Assembly: GCF_000160575.1 (NCBI RefSeq)
Contig: NZ_GG697128.1
Span: forward strand, 116,374-175,764
Length of the DNA: 59,391 bases
Reading direction: 5' to 3'
DNA from: Weissella paramesenteroides ATCC 33313
GTDB taxonomy: Bacteria > Bacillota > Bacilli > Lactobacillales > Lactobacillaceae
This document shows positions 1 to 7,402 of this stretch, piece after piece; within the stretch, counting starts at the first letter, position 1; every line of letters begins with the position of its first letter. Position numbers and translations under genes: made by a program. The notes below the pieces were generated by a model. The model saw only the letters and a list, made by a program, of their open reading frames with translations, had not been told where the DNA came from and searched no databases.

Positions 1-214
1 CTTTTAATCGCTGATTTTCCTTTTGAAGTTGTTTGAATTCTTTGGACGTTACTTCAGTACCGTCTTCTAGCTCAACTGATTTAGCGCCTTTAACCCAGTT
101 ATGAATTGCGGCTGGAGAAACACCGTATTCCTCGGAAAGCGAGCGAATAGATCTTTTCTCTTCACGATGCATCTTCACAATGCTGGCTTTAAAATCATCT
201 TGATATCGTTTCAT
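1..214 (-). CDS. IS3-family transposase OrfA, partial (runs off the window start)
   Basis: This is the N-terminal 71 residues of an IS3/IS150-type OrfA, the DNA-binding half of a two-frame DDE transposase. Translation from the ATG at 212-214 (minus strand) starts MKRYQDDFKASIVKMH and contains a helix-turn-helix (SIRSLSEEYGVSPAAIHNWV), followed by the start of a leucine/glutamine-rich helix (KEFKQLQKENQRLK) as expected for the OrfA leucine zipper. A Shine-Dalgarno AGGAG lies just upstream. The catalytic OrfB would lie outside the window. The element marks the left edge of an accessory region. The exact IS end cannot be fixed, because the other end is not visible. Confidence 0.85.
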   Translation of the reverse strand, partial: MKRYQDDFKASIVKMHREEKRSIRSLSEEYGVSPAAIHNWVKGAKSVELEDGTEVTSKEFKQLQKENQRLK

Positions 215-218
215 TGGA

Positions 219-294
219 ATGCTCCTATCTTGTTTTATTAATTATGGCACAACTGTTCAGAAATTTATGTACCAAATACTAGGATAGGAGCATT
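219..294 (-). repeat. Inverted repeat covering the transposase ribosome binding site
   Basis: A 12-base arm at 219-230 is perfectly complementary to 283-294, with a 52-base loop. On the minus-strand transcript the proximal arm contains the AGGAG of the orfA ribosome binding site. A transcript entering from outside would therefore fold and hide it, while one starting inside the loop would not. This layout resembles the protection against outside transcription known for several IS elements. Confidence 0.6.
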
Positions 295-476
295 ATTAGT
301 CATGATGCAAGGTAGTTATTTATGTGGAGAAAATTTATGTTAAAATTAGCTGTATATTATGTAATACCTATTCAGTTTCTTGTTTCCATTTAAATTTTTA
401 TTAAAATAATAAAACCTTTCTATCTGTAACAATTTATGTAACATACAAAATACAATTTAACAATTAGGAGATTACT

Positions 477-1523
477 ATGTTTTTAGCCATTAAAGAAATG
501 CTACATGAAAAGTTACGTTATAGCTTAATTATTGTACTAATATTTTTAGTTAGTTATCTGTTGATAATTCTTACTGGATTAGCTACTGGGCTATCTACGT
601 TAAACAAATCTGCAGTTAATGAATGGCATGCGTCAAGTATTGTCTTAAATAGTGATTCTGAGGGTCGGTTACCCCAGTCGTTCCTTTCACAAGATAATAT
701 TAACAGGTTACCTAAAAATGGAACAAAAATTTCACAATATAGTATGCTTGTAAAGTCAAAAGGCGGGTTAAAAGAGAATGCTCAATTAATAGCGGTTGAC
801 CCACAATCATTCGTATATAAAAACCTTAAATTAACAAGTGGTAGTAAAAACATTAGCAAAAATTTTGGTTTAGTATCAGATAAATTAAAAGATGATGGAT
901 TTAAGATTGGAGATTACCTGACAGTTGCTAATTCCACAATGAAAATTAAAATCACAGGTTTTACTTCCAATGCAACTTTAAGTGCATTACCTGTTATTTA
1001 TATTTCATCAGACACAATTCAACCCCTTAATAAGGGAGTAACAAATGCAGTGTTATTCAAAGATAAGTTAAAAAATTCAAAGATACCAAACGGTTTAAAA
1101 CAATTAAATATCAAGACATTTATTAATAAATTGCCAGGTTATAGTGCACAACAACTTACCTTTAACTTTATGATTAGTTTCTTGTATATTATTATTTTGA
1201 TTGTTATTTCTATTTTTTTATACATTCTCACTGTTCAAAAGTTACCCAACTTAGGAGTTTTGAAGGCACAGGGTGTTTCAACACAATATCTTATTTTGAG
1301 CACTTTATTTCAGTCACTTGTTATGTCAGTTGTGGGTGTTATCATAGCAATTACACTTGGTGAAATAACAGCTATGAGTCTTCCAAGTGAAGTGCCAATT
1401 GTCATTGATACGAACAATGTAGTTGTTACCGGATTAGGTATTGTTTTTATGTCGTTATTAGGTGCTCTAATACCTATCCGACAAATTGCAAAGATTGACC
1501 CTTACAAGATTATTGGAGGTTAA
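477..1523 (+). CDS. ABC transporter permease, FtsX/MacB type, HrtB-like
   Basis: Predicted 348-residue membrane permease of an ABC exporter. The N-terminus (MFLAIKEMLHEKLRYSLII) and overall plan resemble HrtB: one membrane helix at about residues 17-38, a large extracytoplasmic domain to about 225, then three helices (about 228-250, 270-297, 312-335) of the FtsX fold. HrtB-type permeases export haem or related hydrophobic compounds, but the substrate here is inferred only. It is followed after 4 nt by an ATPase gene, the permease-then-ATPase order seen in hrtBA. A good ribosome binding site (AGGAG) precedes the ATG. A direct repeat TGTAACA at 425-431 and 437-443 upstream could be a regulator site. 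No haem regulator gene is visible nearby. Confidence 0.75.
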   Translation: MFLAIKEMLHEKLRYSLIIVLIFLVSYLLIILTGLATGLSTLNKSAVNEWHASSIVLNSDSEGRLPQSFLSQDNINRLPKNGTKISQYSMLVKSKGGLKENAQLIAVDPQSFVYKNLKLTSGSKNISKNFGLVSDKLKDDGFKIGDYLTVANSTMKIKITGFTSNATLSALPVIYISSDTIQPLNKGVTNAVLFKDKLKNSKIPNGLKQLNIKTFINKLPGYSAQQLTFNFMISFLYIIILIVISIFLYILTVQKLPNLGVLKAQGVSTQYLILSTLFQSLVMSVVGVIIAITLGEITAMSLPSEVPIVIDTNNVVVTGLGIVFMSLLGALIPIRQIAKIDPYKIIGG

Positions 1524-1527
1524 CTTG

Positions 1528-2196
1528 ATGTCAAAATTGATTTTTGATTCAGTAACAAAAGTTTTTGGAGAAGGAAGTAGCGAGTACGTAGCACTAGATA
1601 ATATTAATTTCGAAGCAGAAAGTGGACAACTTATTCTGGTTGTGGGGCCATCCGGTTCTGGGAAAACAACTTTTTTAACGATAGCTGGTGGACTACAAAC
1701 TCCGACTAAAGGTAATGTAAAAATCAACAATACTAACATTACAAATTTATCGAAAAGACAACAAACCAATCTACGGCTTAAAAAAATAGGTTTTGTTTTA
1801 CAATCTTATAACTTAGTGCCATTTTTAACTGTTGAAGAACAATTTAAATTCGTAGACAAAATAAATCAAAATAATCTTACAGAAAATAAAATGCATGAAC
1901 TTCTTGAAGATTTAGAACTTTTACAGTTATTAAAAAAGTACCCCAATCAATTGTCTGGTGGTCAGAAACAACGTGTGGCAATTGCTAGAGCCTTATATAC
2001 TGATCCTGAATATATTTTGGCAGATGAACCAACAGCTGCCTTAGATACAGAAAGATCTATGAAAGTGATCGAATTGTTGAAGAATTTAGCACACAAAAGA
2101 AATAAAATTATTATTGTTGTTACTCATGATTTAAGGTTAAAGGATATAGCGGACAGAGTTTATCAGATAATTGATGGGAAAATGACGATGCTTTAG
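1528..2196 (+). CDS. ABC transporter ATP-binding protein, HrtA-like (partner of the preceding permease)
   Basis: A 222-residue cytoplasmic ATPase of the LolD/MacB/HrtA class. It shows Walker A (GPSGSGKTT), the Q-loop region (GFVLQSYNLVPF), the signature LSGGQKQR, Walker B (YILADEPTAALD) and the H-loop (VTHD). The ATG at 1528 is chosen because GGAGG lies 8 nt upstream; a longer reading from 1486 would overlap the permease and has no such site. It should power the permease encoded 4 nt upstream. The TAG stop is followed in the same frame by about 40 codons of an unrelated gene tail, so this 3' end is probably a recombination junction. The substrate (haem-like or antimicrobial) is not decided by the sequence. 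Confidence 0.85.
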   Translation: MSKLIFDSVTKVFGEGSSEYVALDNINFEAESGQLILVVGPSGSGKTTFLTIAGGLQTPTKGNVKINNTNITNLSKRQQTNLRLKKIGFVLQSYNLVPFLTVEEQFKFVDKINQNNLTENKMHELLEDLELLQLLKKYPNQLSGGQKQRVAIARALYTDPEYILADEPTAALDTERSMKVIELLKNLAHKRNKIIIVVTHDLRLKDIADRVYQIIDGKMTML

Positions 2197-2319
2197 ATTT
2201 ATTTACGACTACATTCTGATCGGATTGAAGTACTTGGTGTTGATAAGAACGGAATTGCATTTGGAACACGTTATGGCAACGTGTGGGAGGATGCAGGAAC
2301 ACTAACTGAAGTTAAATAA
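2197..2319 (+). pseudogene. Orphan C-terminal gene remnant in frame behind the ATPase stop
   Basis: After the TAG of the ATPase gene the same frame stays open for 40 codons to a TAA at 2317-2319, reading ...VLGVDKNGIAFGTRYG and ending WEDAGTLTEVK. It has no start codon or ribosome binding site of its own and looks like the tail of a lost gene. Its last bases and the terminator behind it recur near 5700-5802 in a more damaged form. I do not recognise the family. Confidence 0.5.
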
Positions 2320-2323
2320 AATC

Positions 2324-2369
2324 AAGCCCACTAGGTTATTCTGAAAGAATGACTTAGTGGGCTTTTTTT
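2324..2369 (+). terminator. Rho-independent terminator, left copy of a duplicated pair
   Basis: A long hairpin with arms 2324-2336 and 2350-2362 (one G-U pair), extended by the apical stem ATTCT-gaa-AGAAT, is followed by seven T. It shares 32 identical bases (2301-2332 with 5733-5764) and 18 identical bases (2352-2369 with 5785-5802) with a second terminator 3.4 kb downstream; only the apical part differs. Confidence 0.9.
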
Positions 2370-2457
2370 ATAAGAAGATATTAAATATCAGTATTTTTAG
2401 AAGAAATCAGATAAGCATTTTAAATAATTATAAGAACGGTTTGTTACAAAGTTGATA

Positions 2458-2485
2458 TTGACGATTATGTCGTGTACGATATAAT
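2458..2485 (+). promoter_or_regulatory. Promoter of the OhrR-like redox operon
   Basis: A -35 TTGACG (2458-2463) and -10 TATAAT (2480-2485) are separated by 16 nt, followed by a strong ribosome binding site AAAGGAG before the ATG at 2506. Imperfect inverted pieces (TGATATT and AATTATCA) flank the promoter and could form a regulator site. Confidence 0.75.
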
Positions 2486-2505
2486 TATCAGAAAGGAGAT
2501 CATAT

Positions 2506-2976
2506 ATGTCTAATAAAGATACACTGTATGATGAATTGTGTTTGTCTGTATATACTACAAATCGTTATTTTCATCATTTATATGGAGAGGTTCTAGGAGA
2601 TTATGACTTGTCTTACTTGCAGTATATGTCATTGCTTATCGTCTATAAAAATAAATCTGCTAAGTTAATGGATGTCGGTAAGGCATTAGATCTATCAAGT
2701 AATACACTGACACCAGTAATTGATAGATTAGTTAGTAAAAAATGGCTTATCAAGGTACCTAGTGAAGTGGATCGACGTGTAAAATATTTAAAAATATCAG
2801 AATCAAAGCGTTTAGTTTTTGAACAAATATTATTGAATATTGCAATTATACGAGATGAATTGATTGCAACTAGTAGCAAACCAGTATCTAAAATTATTTC
2901 TGAAAATAAAGTTTTAAACGAGACATTACAGAAAATGATTTTAGCTCGTAAACGGGAGAATCAATTAAATGGATAA
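2506..2976 (+). CDS. MarR-family transcriptional regulator, OhrR-like thiol redox sensor
   Basis: A 156-residue winged-helix regulator. The N-terminus aligns with OhrR of Bacillus: Cys12 in YDELCLSVY sits where the peroxide-sensing Cys15 is found, and Tyr16 and Tyr26 match the tyrosines that hold that thiolate (Tyr19 and Tyr29). The DNA-binding part contains NTLTPVIDRLVSKKWL and the wing SEVDRRVKYLKIS. OhrR-type repressors leave DNA when the cysteine is oxidised by organic peroxides or hypochlorite. The gene overlaps the next one by 8 nt, so it probably controls its own operon of redox enzymes. No ohr peroxidase gene is adjacent, which makes the output of this regulator different from the textbook case. 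Confidence 0.8.
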   Translation: MSNKDTLYDELCLSVYTTNRYFHHLYGEVLGDYDLSYLQYMSLLIVYKNKSAKLMDVGKALDLSSNTLTPVIDRLVSKKWLIKVPSEVDRRVKYLKISESKRLVFEQILLNIAIIRDELIATSSKPVSKIISENKVLNETLQKMILARKRENQLNG

Positions 2977-4312
2977 CTATGATGTAATATTTATTGGGAG
3001 TGGTCATGCAGCATGGCACGGAGCACAAACCTTATCAAGAGCTGGTAAAAAAGTTGCCTTGGTAGAAGAAAATAAAGTTGCTGGTACTTGTACCAACTTT
3101 GGATGTAACGCTAAAATCTTGCTAGATGGTCCAGCAGAATTAATCCATCATTTGCATCACTATCATGGAATAGGAATTGATGAAACACCAAATATTATTT
3201 GGCCAGAATTAATGGCATACAAACATAAGGTAATTGATCCGTTGTCCGAAGGCCTTGCACATATGCTTTCAGTAGATGGTATTGATATTATTTCAGGACA
3301 TGCCAAATTTACGGATGTAAAAACATTGATGGTAAATGATATAACATACCAAGCAGATAAATTTGTTATTGCTACAGGACAAAAACCTGCAAAATTACCT
3401 ATTCCTGGTAATGAATTATTACATGATAGTACTGATTTTTTGGAATTATCAGAAATGCCACATTCAATTGTGTTTATCGGTGCAGGGTATATTGCAATGG
3501 AATTTGCATCAATTGCTCGTGCTGCCGGTAGTGAGGTGACTATAGTTGAATATAGTGATCATGCACTTTCTGGTTTTGATAGTGAATATTCGCAAGAAGT
3601 TGTGAGAGATATGATTAATAGGGGTATTAAATTTGACTTTAATCAACGTGTTTCTCAAGTAATTTCGACAGAAAATAATCAGTATATTCTTGAAACAGCT
3701 CAAGGAAAAAAGTACACGACTGAATACGTGATGGATACAACTGGACGTACACCTAATATTGAAAATCTTGGATTAGATGCTGCTAACGTTGAATATAATA
3801 ATCATGGTGTCGTTGTTAACGACTATCTACAAACGTCTAATGTAAATATTTATGCTAGTGGAGACGTTATAGATAAATTAATACCACGCCTTACACCAAC
3901 TGCAACGTTTGAATCAAACTACATTGCTAGAATTTTATTAGGTGATTCTAATCCTATAAAATATCCTGTTGTGCCATCGGTTGCGTTTACCCTGCCGCGA
4001 TTAGCTCAAGTTGGTGTCACAGTTGGTATGGCAAAAAATGACAAACAATTAAAGATATACGAAATACCATATGGTAAACTTATGCGTTTTCAGACTTTGA
4101 ATGATGAAAATGCCAAGATAAAAATTATTCTCAATAAAGACAAAAGATTAGTAGGTGCTTCGATAATTGGCGATTTCGCGCCAGAGATCATTAATGATCT
4201 TGTTCAGGTAATAAATCATCAATACACTTCTGAAGATATTCAAAATCAAATTTTTGCCTTTCCGACACATTCTGGTATCTTGTTGCCTATGATTGCCCAG
4301 TATTTAGCTTAG
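2969..4312 (+). CDS. FAD-dependent pyridine nucleotide-disulfide oxidoreductase (glutathione reductase/MerA superfamily)
   Basis: A 447-residue flavoprotein. Visible are the FAD-binding Rossmann motif GSGHAA near residue 10, the redox-active pair Cys41 and Cys46 (GTCTNFGCNAK), an NAD(P)H-binding motif (GAGYIAMEFASIA) at about residues 171-183, and the second FAD motif (IYASGDV). The C-terminal dimer part ends FAFPTHSGILL; in glutathione and lipoamide reductases this position is HPTxSE, with the catalytic His-Glu, and both residues are replaced here. The natural substrate is therefore uncertain: a small disulfide, a thiol-linked toxin or a metal are all possible. It starts inside the 3' end of the regulator gene and is followed by a quinone oxidoreductase gene, pointing to thiol or electrophile stress. 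Confidence 0.8.
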   Translation: MDNYDVIFIGSGHAAWHGAQTLSRAGKKVALVEENKVAGTCTNFGCNAKILLDGPAELIHHLHHYHGIGIDETPNIIWPELMAYKHKVIDPLSEGLAHMLSVDGIDIISGHAKFTDVKTLMVNDITYQADKFVIATGQKPAKLPIPGNELLHDSTDFLELSEMPHSIVFIGAGYIAMEFASIARAAGSEVTIVEYSDHALSGFDSEYSQEVVRDMINRGIKFDFNQRVSQVISTENNQYILETAQGKKYTTEYVMDTTGRTPNIENLGLDAANVEYNNHGVVVNDYLQTSNVNIYASGDVIDKLIPRLTPTATFESNYIARILLGDSNPIKYPVVPSVAFTLPRLAQVGVTVGMAKNDKQLKIYEIPYGKLMRFQTLNDENAKIKIILNKDKRLVGASIIGDFAPEIINDLVQVINHQYTSEDIQNQIFAFPTHSGILLPMIAQYLA

Positions 4313-4322
4313 GAGAAAAATG

Positions 4323-5258
4323 ATGAAAGCAGCTATTATTAAAGAATATGGTGATGTAACTCAACTTGAGGTTACTGATATAGATAAGCCTATTCTAAAA
4401 GAGGATGAGGTGTTAGTAAAAAATTTTGCTAGTAGTATAAATCCGATTGATTATAAAGCTCGTCAAGGGTTACTTCAATCAATGTTTAAATGGCAATTTC
4501 CAGTAGTATTAGGTTGGGACTTAGCTGGAAAAATTGTTGCTTTGGGAGATAAAGTACAAGGCTTTAAAATTGGAGATGAGGTATTTGCCCGGCCAGATAT
4601 AGATCCTCTTGGTACGAACGGATCTTATGCAGAATATACGGCTGTAAAAGAGGATAAACTAGCGTTGAAGCCTGAAAATATTAGCTTCGAAGAAGCAGCT
4701 GCAGTTCCTCTGGCAGGCTTAACAGCTTTACAAATGTTAAGACAACTCAATTTAGAAGCTGGTCAAAAAATACTTATCCAGGGTGGTGCAGGTGGCGTAG
4801 GTATCTTTGCAATCCAATTAGCAAAAATATTTGGCGCTTTTGTTGCTACTACTGCTAGTGAAAATAACACTGAATTTGTGAAGTCGTTAGGTGCGGATTT
4901 AGTAATAGACTATCATGAAAATACAATCACTGAAGTACTATCTGATTATGATGCTGTTTTAGACACGGTTAATGATATAGAGGGTGGTATTAGTATTCTT
5001 AAAACTGGTGGAAGTTTTGTAACGATTTCCGGTGCGTTGACTGAAGAACAAAAAGAGATGTCAGATAAGCATATAATGACTGGCTGGTTACAGCCAAATG
5101 GTGAAGACCTTAGTTTCTTAGGCAAACAAATTAGAAATAATAATTTGAAGATTGTGATTGATAGCACATATCCGCTTACAACTGAGGGAATACAATCTGC
5201 CCAAAAGCGTAGTGAAACACATCATGCTCGTGGAAAAGTTATTGTTAAGATAAAATGA
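4323..5258 (+). CDS. NADP-dependent oxidoreductase, zinc-free quinone reductase type (MDR superfamily)
   Basis: A 311-residue medium-chain dehydrogenase/reductase. The N-terminal GroES-like domain includes SSINPIDYKARQG and GDEVFA, and the nucleotide-binding motif is GGAGGVGIFAIQLAK at about residues 156-170. The cysteine and histidine ligands of the catalytic zinc in alcohol dehydrogenases are absent, so it should reduce quinones or unsaturated carbonyls with NADPH in the cytosol. Two ATG codons are adjacent (4320 and 4323); the second gives 7 nt spacing from AGGAG and the usual MKAA start. It lies 10 nt after the disulfide reductase gene and is part of the same redox operon. Confidence 0.85.
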   Translation: MKAAIIKEYGDVTQLEVTDIDKPILKEDEVLVKNFASSINPIDYKARQGLLQSMFKWQFPVVLGWDLAGKIVALGDKVQGFKIGDEVFARPDIDPLGTNGSYAEYTAVKEDKLALKPENISFEEAAAVPLAGLTALQMLRQLNLEAGQKILIQGGAGGVGIFAIQLAKIFGAFVATTASENNTEFVKSLGADLVIDYHENTITEVLSDYDAVLDTVNDIEGGISILKTGGSFVTISGALTEEQKEMSDKHIMTGWLQPNGEDLSFLGKQIRNNNLKIVIDSTYPLTTEGIQSAQKRSETHHARGKVIVKIK

Positions 5259-5291
5259 TGCACGTAATTTCTGTCACAGGAGAAAAAATTT

Positions 5292-5648
5292 ATGATTGAA
5301 ACTATTTTGATAGCTATTGTGAGCATTGAGGCAATAGGTATTATGATTTTAGAAATGTTTGGATCGCCTAAACAACAAGCAAATGCATTTGAATTAGATG
5401 AATCTTTTGTTAAAATGCCTGAGGTTAAAACTTTATTAGCCAATCAAGGAATATATAATGGCCTTTTTGGTGCATTGATTATTGGTACACTCGTATTTTT
5501 GAAAGGGCCACAGCAAACAACAATGTTGGAATTAGAAATGTTGTTTGTGGTTCTAGTAGCGATTTATGGTAGTCTAACAGCTGCTAAAAAAATACTCATC
5601 ATACAAGGATTACCTGCTTTTTTAGCTTTTATGGTTTTAATCTTCTAA
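5292..5648 (+). CDS. DUF1304 family small membrane protein
   Basis: A 118-residue hydrophobic protein with four likely membrane helices. The family marks are an early acidic helix (IVSIEAIGIMILEMFGSP) and the central LLANQGIYNGLFGALIIG. The function of DUF1304 is not known. It is the last gene of the OhrR-like operon, 33 nt after the quinone reductase gene and with its own AGGAG. A membrane partner of the two soluble oxidoreductases is an attractive but unproven reading. The only cluster-ending hairpin is about 110 nt downstream. Confidence 0.75.
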   Translation: MIETILIAIVSIEAIGIMILEMFGSPKQQANAFELDESFVKMPEVKTLLANQGIYNGLFGALIIGTLVFLKGPQQTTMLELEMLFVVLVAIYGSLTAAKKILIIQGLPAFLAFMVLIF

Positions 5649-5755
5649 TCTGAATTAGATAAAATTAAAGCTAGTGCAACTAGTATCATGAAATTCAGCA
5701 CTAGTTATGAAACGTGGCAAAGTGTAACAGTTACTAACTGAAGTTAAATAAAATC

Positions 5756-5802
5756 AAGCCCACTGAGCTATGCTAAATTGCATAACTTAGTGGGCTTTTT
5801 TT
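5756..5802 (+). terminator. Rho-independent terminator, right copy of a duplicated pair
   Basis: The hairpin arms AAGCCCACTGAG and CTTAGTGGGCTT, with an inner TATGC/GCATA stem, are followed by a seven-T run. The sequence just before it (5695-5732) resembles the tail of the remnant gene before the left copy at 2264-2300, with small indels. It ends the redox operon and lies about 90 nt before the mutM promoter. Confidence 0.9.
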
Positions 5803-5892
5803 CATGTTTCGGATAAGATAGTATAATATTGTGTAGGACTAAAACAGATAAGGTTAAACTTAACGCTACTATCACTAATAAAATAATAGTGA

Positions 5893-5920
5893 TTGACAAA
5901 GTGATTGATTAAAATATAAA
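5893..5920 (+). promoter_or_regulatory. Promoter of the mutM-coaE-dnaB-dnaI cluster
   Basis: TTGACA (5893-5898) and TATAAA (5915-5920) are separated by 16 nt and lie about 28 nt before the mutM ATG. The preceding stretch 5803-5892 holds AT-rich sequence with no gene. Confidence 0.65.
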
Positions 5921-5948
5921 TATTGATATAACGGGGTTTAAAAGAGAT

Positions 5949-6785
5949 ATGCCAGAGCTACCAGAAGTAGAAACTGTTCGCCGCGGACTGACAAATTTAG
6001 TGGCAGGTCGCACGGTTGAAAGCACAGAAGTTAGATGGGAAAAAACAGTCGGCGGTTTTACAGCAGAAGAATTTGATCAAGCTTTACGAAATCAAACAAT
6101 TCTAAAGATCGACCGTCGCGGAAAATATTTATTATTTAGATTTACAGGTGGCATCACCATGGTGTCACATCTTCGCATGGAGGGATCATACTATACCGTA
6201 CCAGCTGGGACAAAGCCAGGTAAACATGATTTAGTAACTTTCCATCTAGATCATGGGGTGGATCTGTTCTATCGAGATACGCGTAAGTTCGGTCGTATGA
6301 ATATCGTACCCAATGATCAGGTCATGACAGTGGCCGGATTAGCAACGATTGGACCTGAACCAACAGAAGATACATTGACATTGGATTATATGATTTCTGA
6401 ATTTGGTAAATCAAAAATGCACGTGAAGCCGTTCTTGTTAAATCAGAATCATATTGCTGGATTGGGGAATATCTATGTGGATGAGACACTTTGGCAATCA
6501 AAGATTCATCCCCTCACAGCAGCAAATCAATTAACAACAGACGAACTAGCTATTTTACGTAAAAATATCATTGCTGAACTAGCACGAGCAACTGAGCATC
6601 ATGGGACGACAGTTCACAGTTTTACAAATGTATTTGGTAATGCTGGAGAATTCCAAAATGAATTGCAAGTTTATGGACGAGTGGGAGAACCATGCTTACG
6701 TTGTGGAGAACCATTGGTCAAGATTAAAGTTGCTCAACGAGGGACGACCTATTGCCCAGTTTGTCAGATTGAAAGGACAAAATAA
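5949..6785 (+). CDS. mutM: Formamidopyrimidine-DNA glycosylase (Fpg/MutM)
   Basis: A 278-residue base-excision repair enzyme that removes 8-oxoguanine and formamidopyrimidines and cuts the abasic strand. The N-terminus MPELPEVET supplies the catalytic proline (exposed after Met removal) and glutamate. RRGKYLLF carries the lysine of the damage-recognition region. The C-terminal zinc finger is intact with Cys249, Cys252, Cys269 and Cys272. The length matches the family. The stop overlaps the coaE start by 1 nt, so the two genes are translationally coupled. Confidence 0.97.
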   Translation: MPELPEVETVRRGLTNLVAGRTVESTEVRWEKTVGGFTAEEFDQALRNQTILKIDRRGKYLLFRFTGGITMVSHLRMEGSYYTVPAGTKPGKHDLVTFHLDHGVDLFYRDTRKFGRMNIVPNDQVMTVAGLATIGPEPTEDTLTLDYMISEFGKSKMHVKPFLLNQNHIAGLGNIYVDETLWQSKIHPLTAANQLTTDELAILRKNIIAELARATEHHGTTVHSFTNVFGNAGEFQNELQVYGRVGEPCLRCGEPLVKIKVAQRGTTYCPVCQIERTK

Positions 6786-7384
6786 TGTTCAAATTAGGAC
6801 TTACAGGTGGTATTGCGACAGGCAAAACGACCATATCGAACTATTTAAAAACTAAGGGAATTCCGGTATTAGATGCTGATGAATATGCCAGAAAGGTTGT
6901 CGAGCCAGGTACACCAGGTCTAACTGATATCGTGAATACTTTTGGTAAGCAAGTGTTGCAATCAGATGGCTCATTAAATCGCAAACTTTTAGGACAAATC
7001 ATATTTAATGATATGACAGCGCGTCAAAAATTAAATGGCATTACGCATCCCCGAATTCAACAAATGATGACTGATGAATTACAAAAATTAGCTAAGGACA
7101 AAACACCATTAGTTATTTTAGATATTCCACTGTTATTGGAGAATCATAATATTGCTGGTGCAGACGCCATTATGGTTGTAACAGTACCAGAATCAATACA
7201 ATTAAACCGATTAATGCAACGTAACAATTTAACTAAGGAAGAAGCACAGCGCAGGATCGATGCACAGATGCCTCTTTCTGAGAAAGAAAAACTAGCAGAT
7301 TTTATCGTTGATAATTCAGGTACGATTGCAAACACGTTAACCCAAGTGGATAAAGTTATTCAAAACATTACTGAATCAATTTAG
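6785..7384 (+). CDS. coaE: Dephospho-CoA kinase
   Basis: A 199-residue kinase that phosphorylates the ribose 3'-OH of dephospho-CoA in the last step of coenzyme A synthesis. The P-loop is GLTGGIATGKTT at residues 5-16. The CoA-domain signature LDADEYARKVVEPG and the lid region QRRIDAQMPLSEKEKLADFIVDN are present. It is coupled to mutM by a 1-nt overlap, the usual order in lactic acid bacteria. In many relatives nrdR lies between coaE and dnaB; here the gap to dnaB is only 18 nt, so nrdR is absent from this position. Confidence 0.96.
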   Translation: MFKLGLTGGIATGKTTISNYLKTKGIPVLDADEYARKVVEPGTPGLTDIVNTFGKQVLQSDGSLNRKLLGQIIFNDMTARQKLNGITHPRIQQMMTDELQKLAKDKTPLVILDIPLLLENHNIAGADAIMVVTVPESIQLNRLMQRNNLTKEEAQRRIDAQMPLSEKEKLADFIVDNSGTIANTLTQVDKVIQNITESI

Positions 7385-7402
7385 TAAAGGAGAATATGAA
7401 TC

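Noticed and set aside
337-393. An 18-codon ORF with a GGAGA ribosome binding site upstream of the HrtB-like gene
   Set aside because: Too short and of ordinary AT-rich composition; no hairpin or repeat shows it to be a leader peptide.
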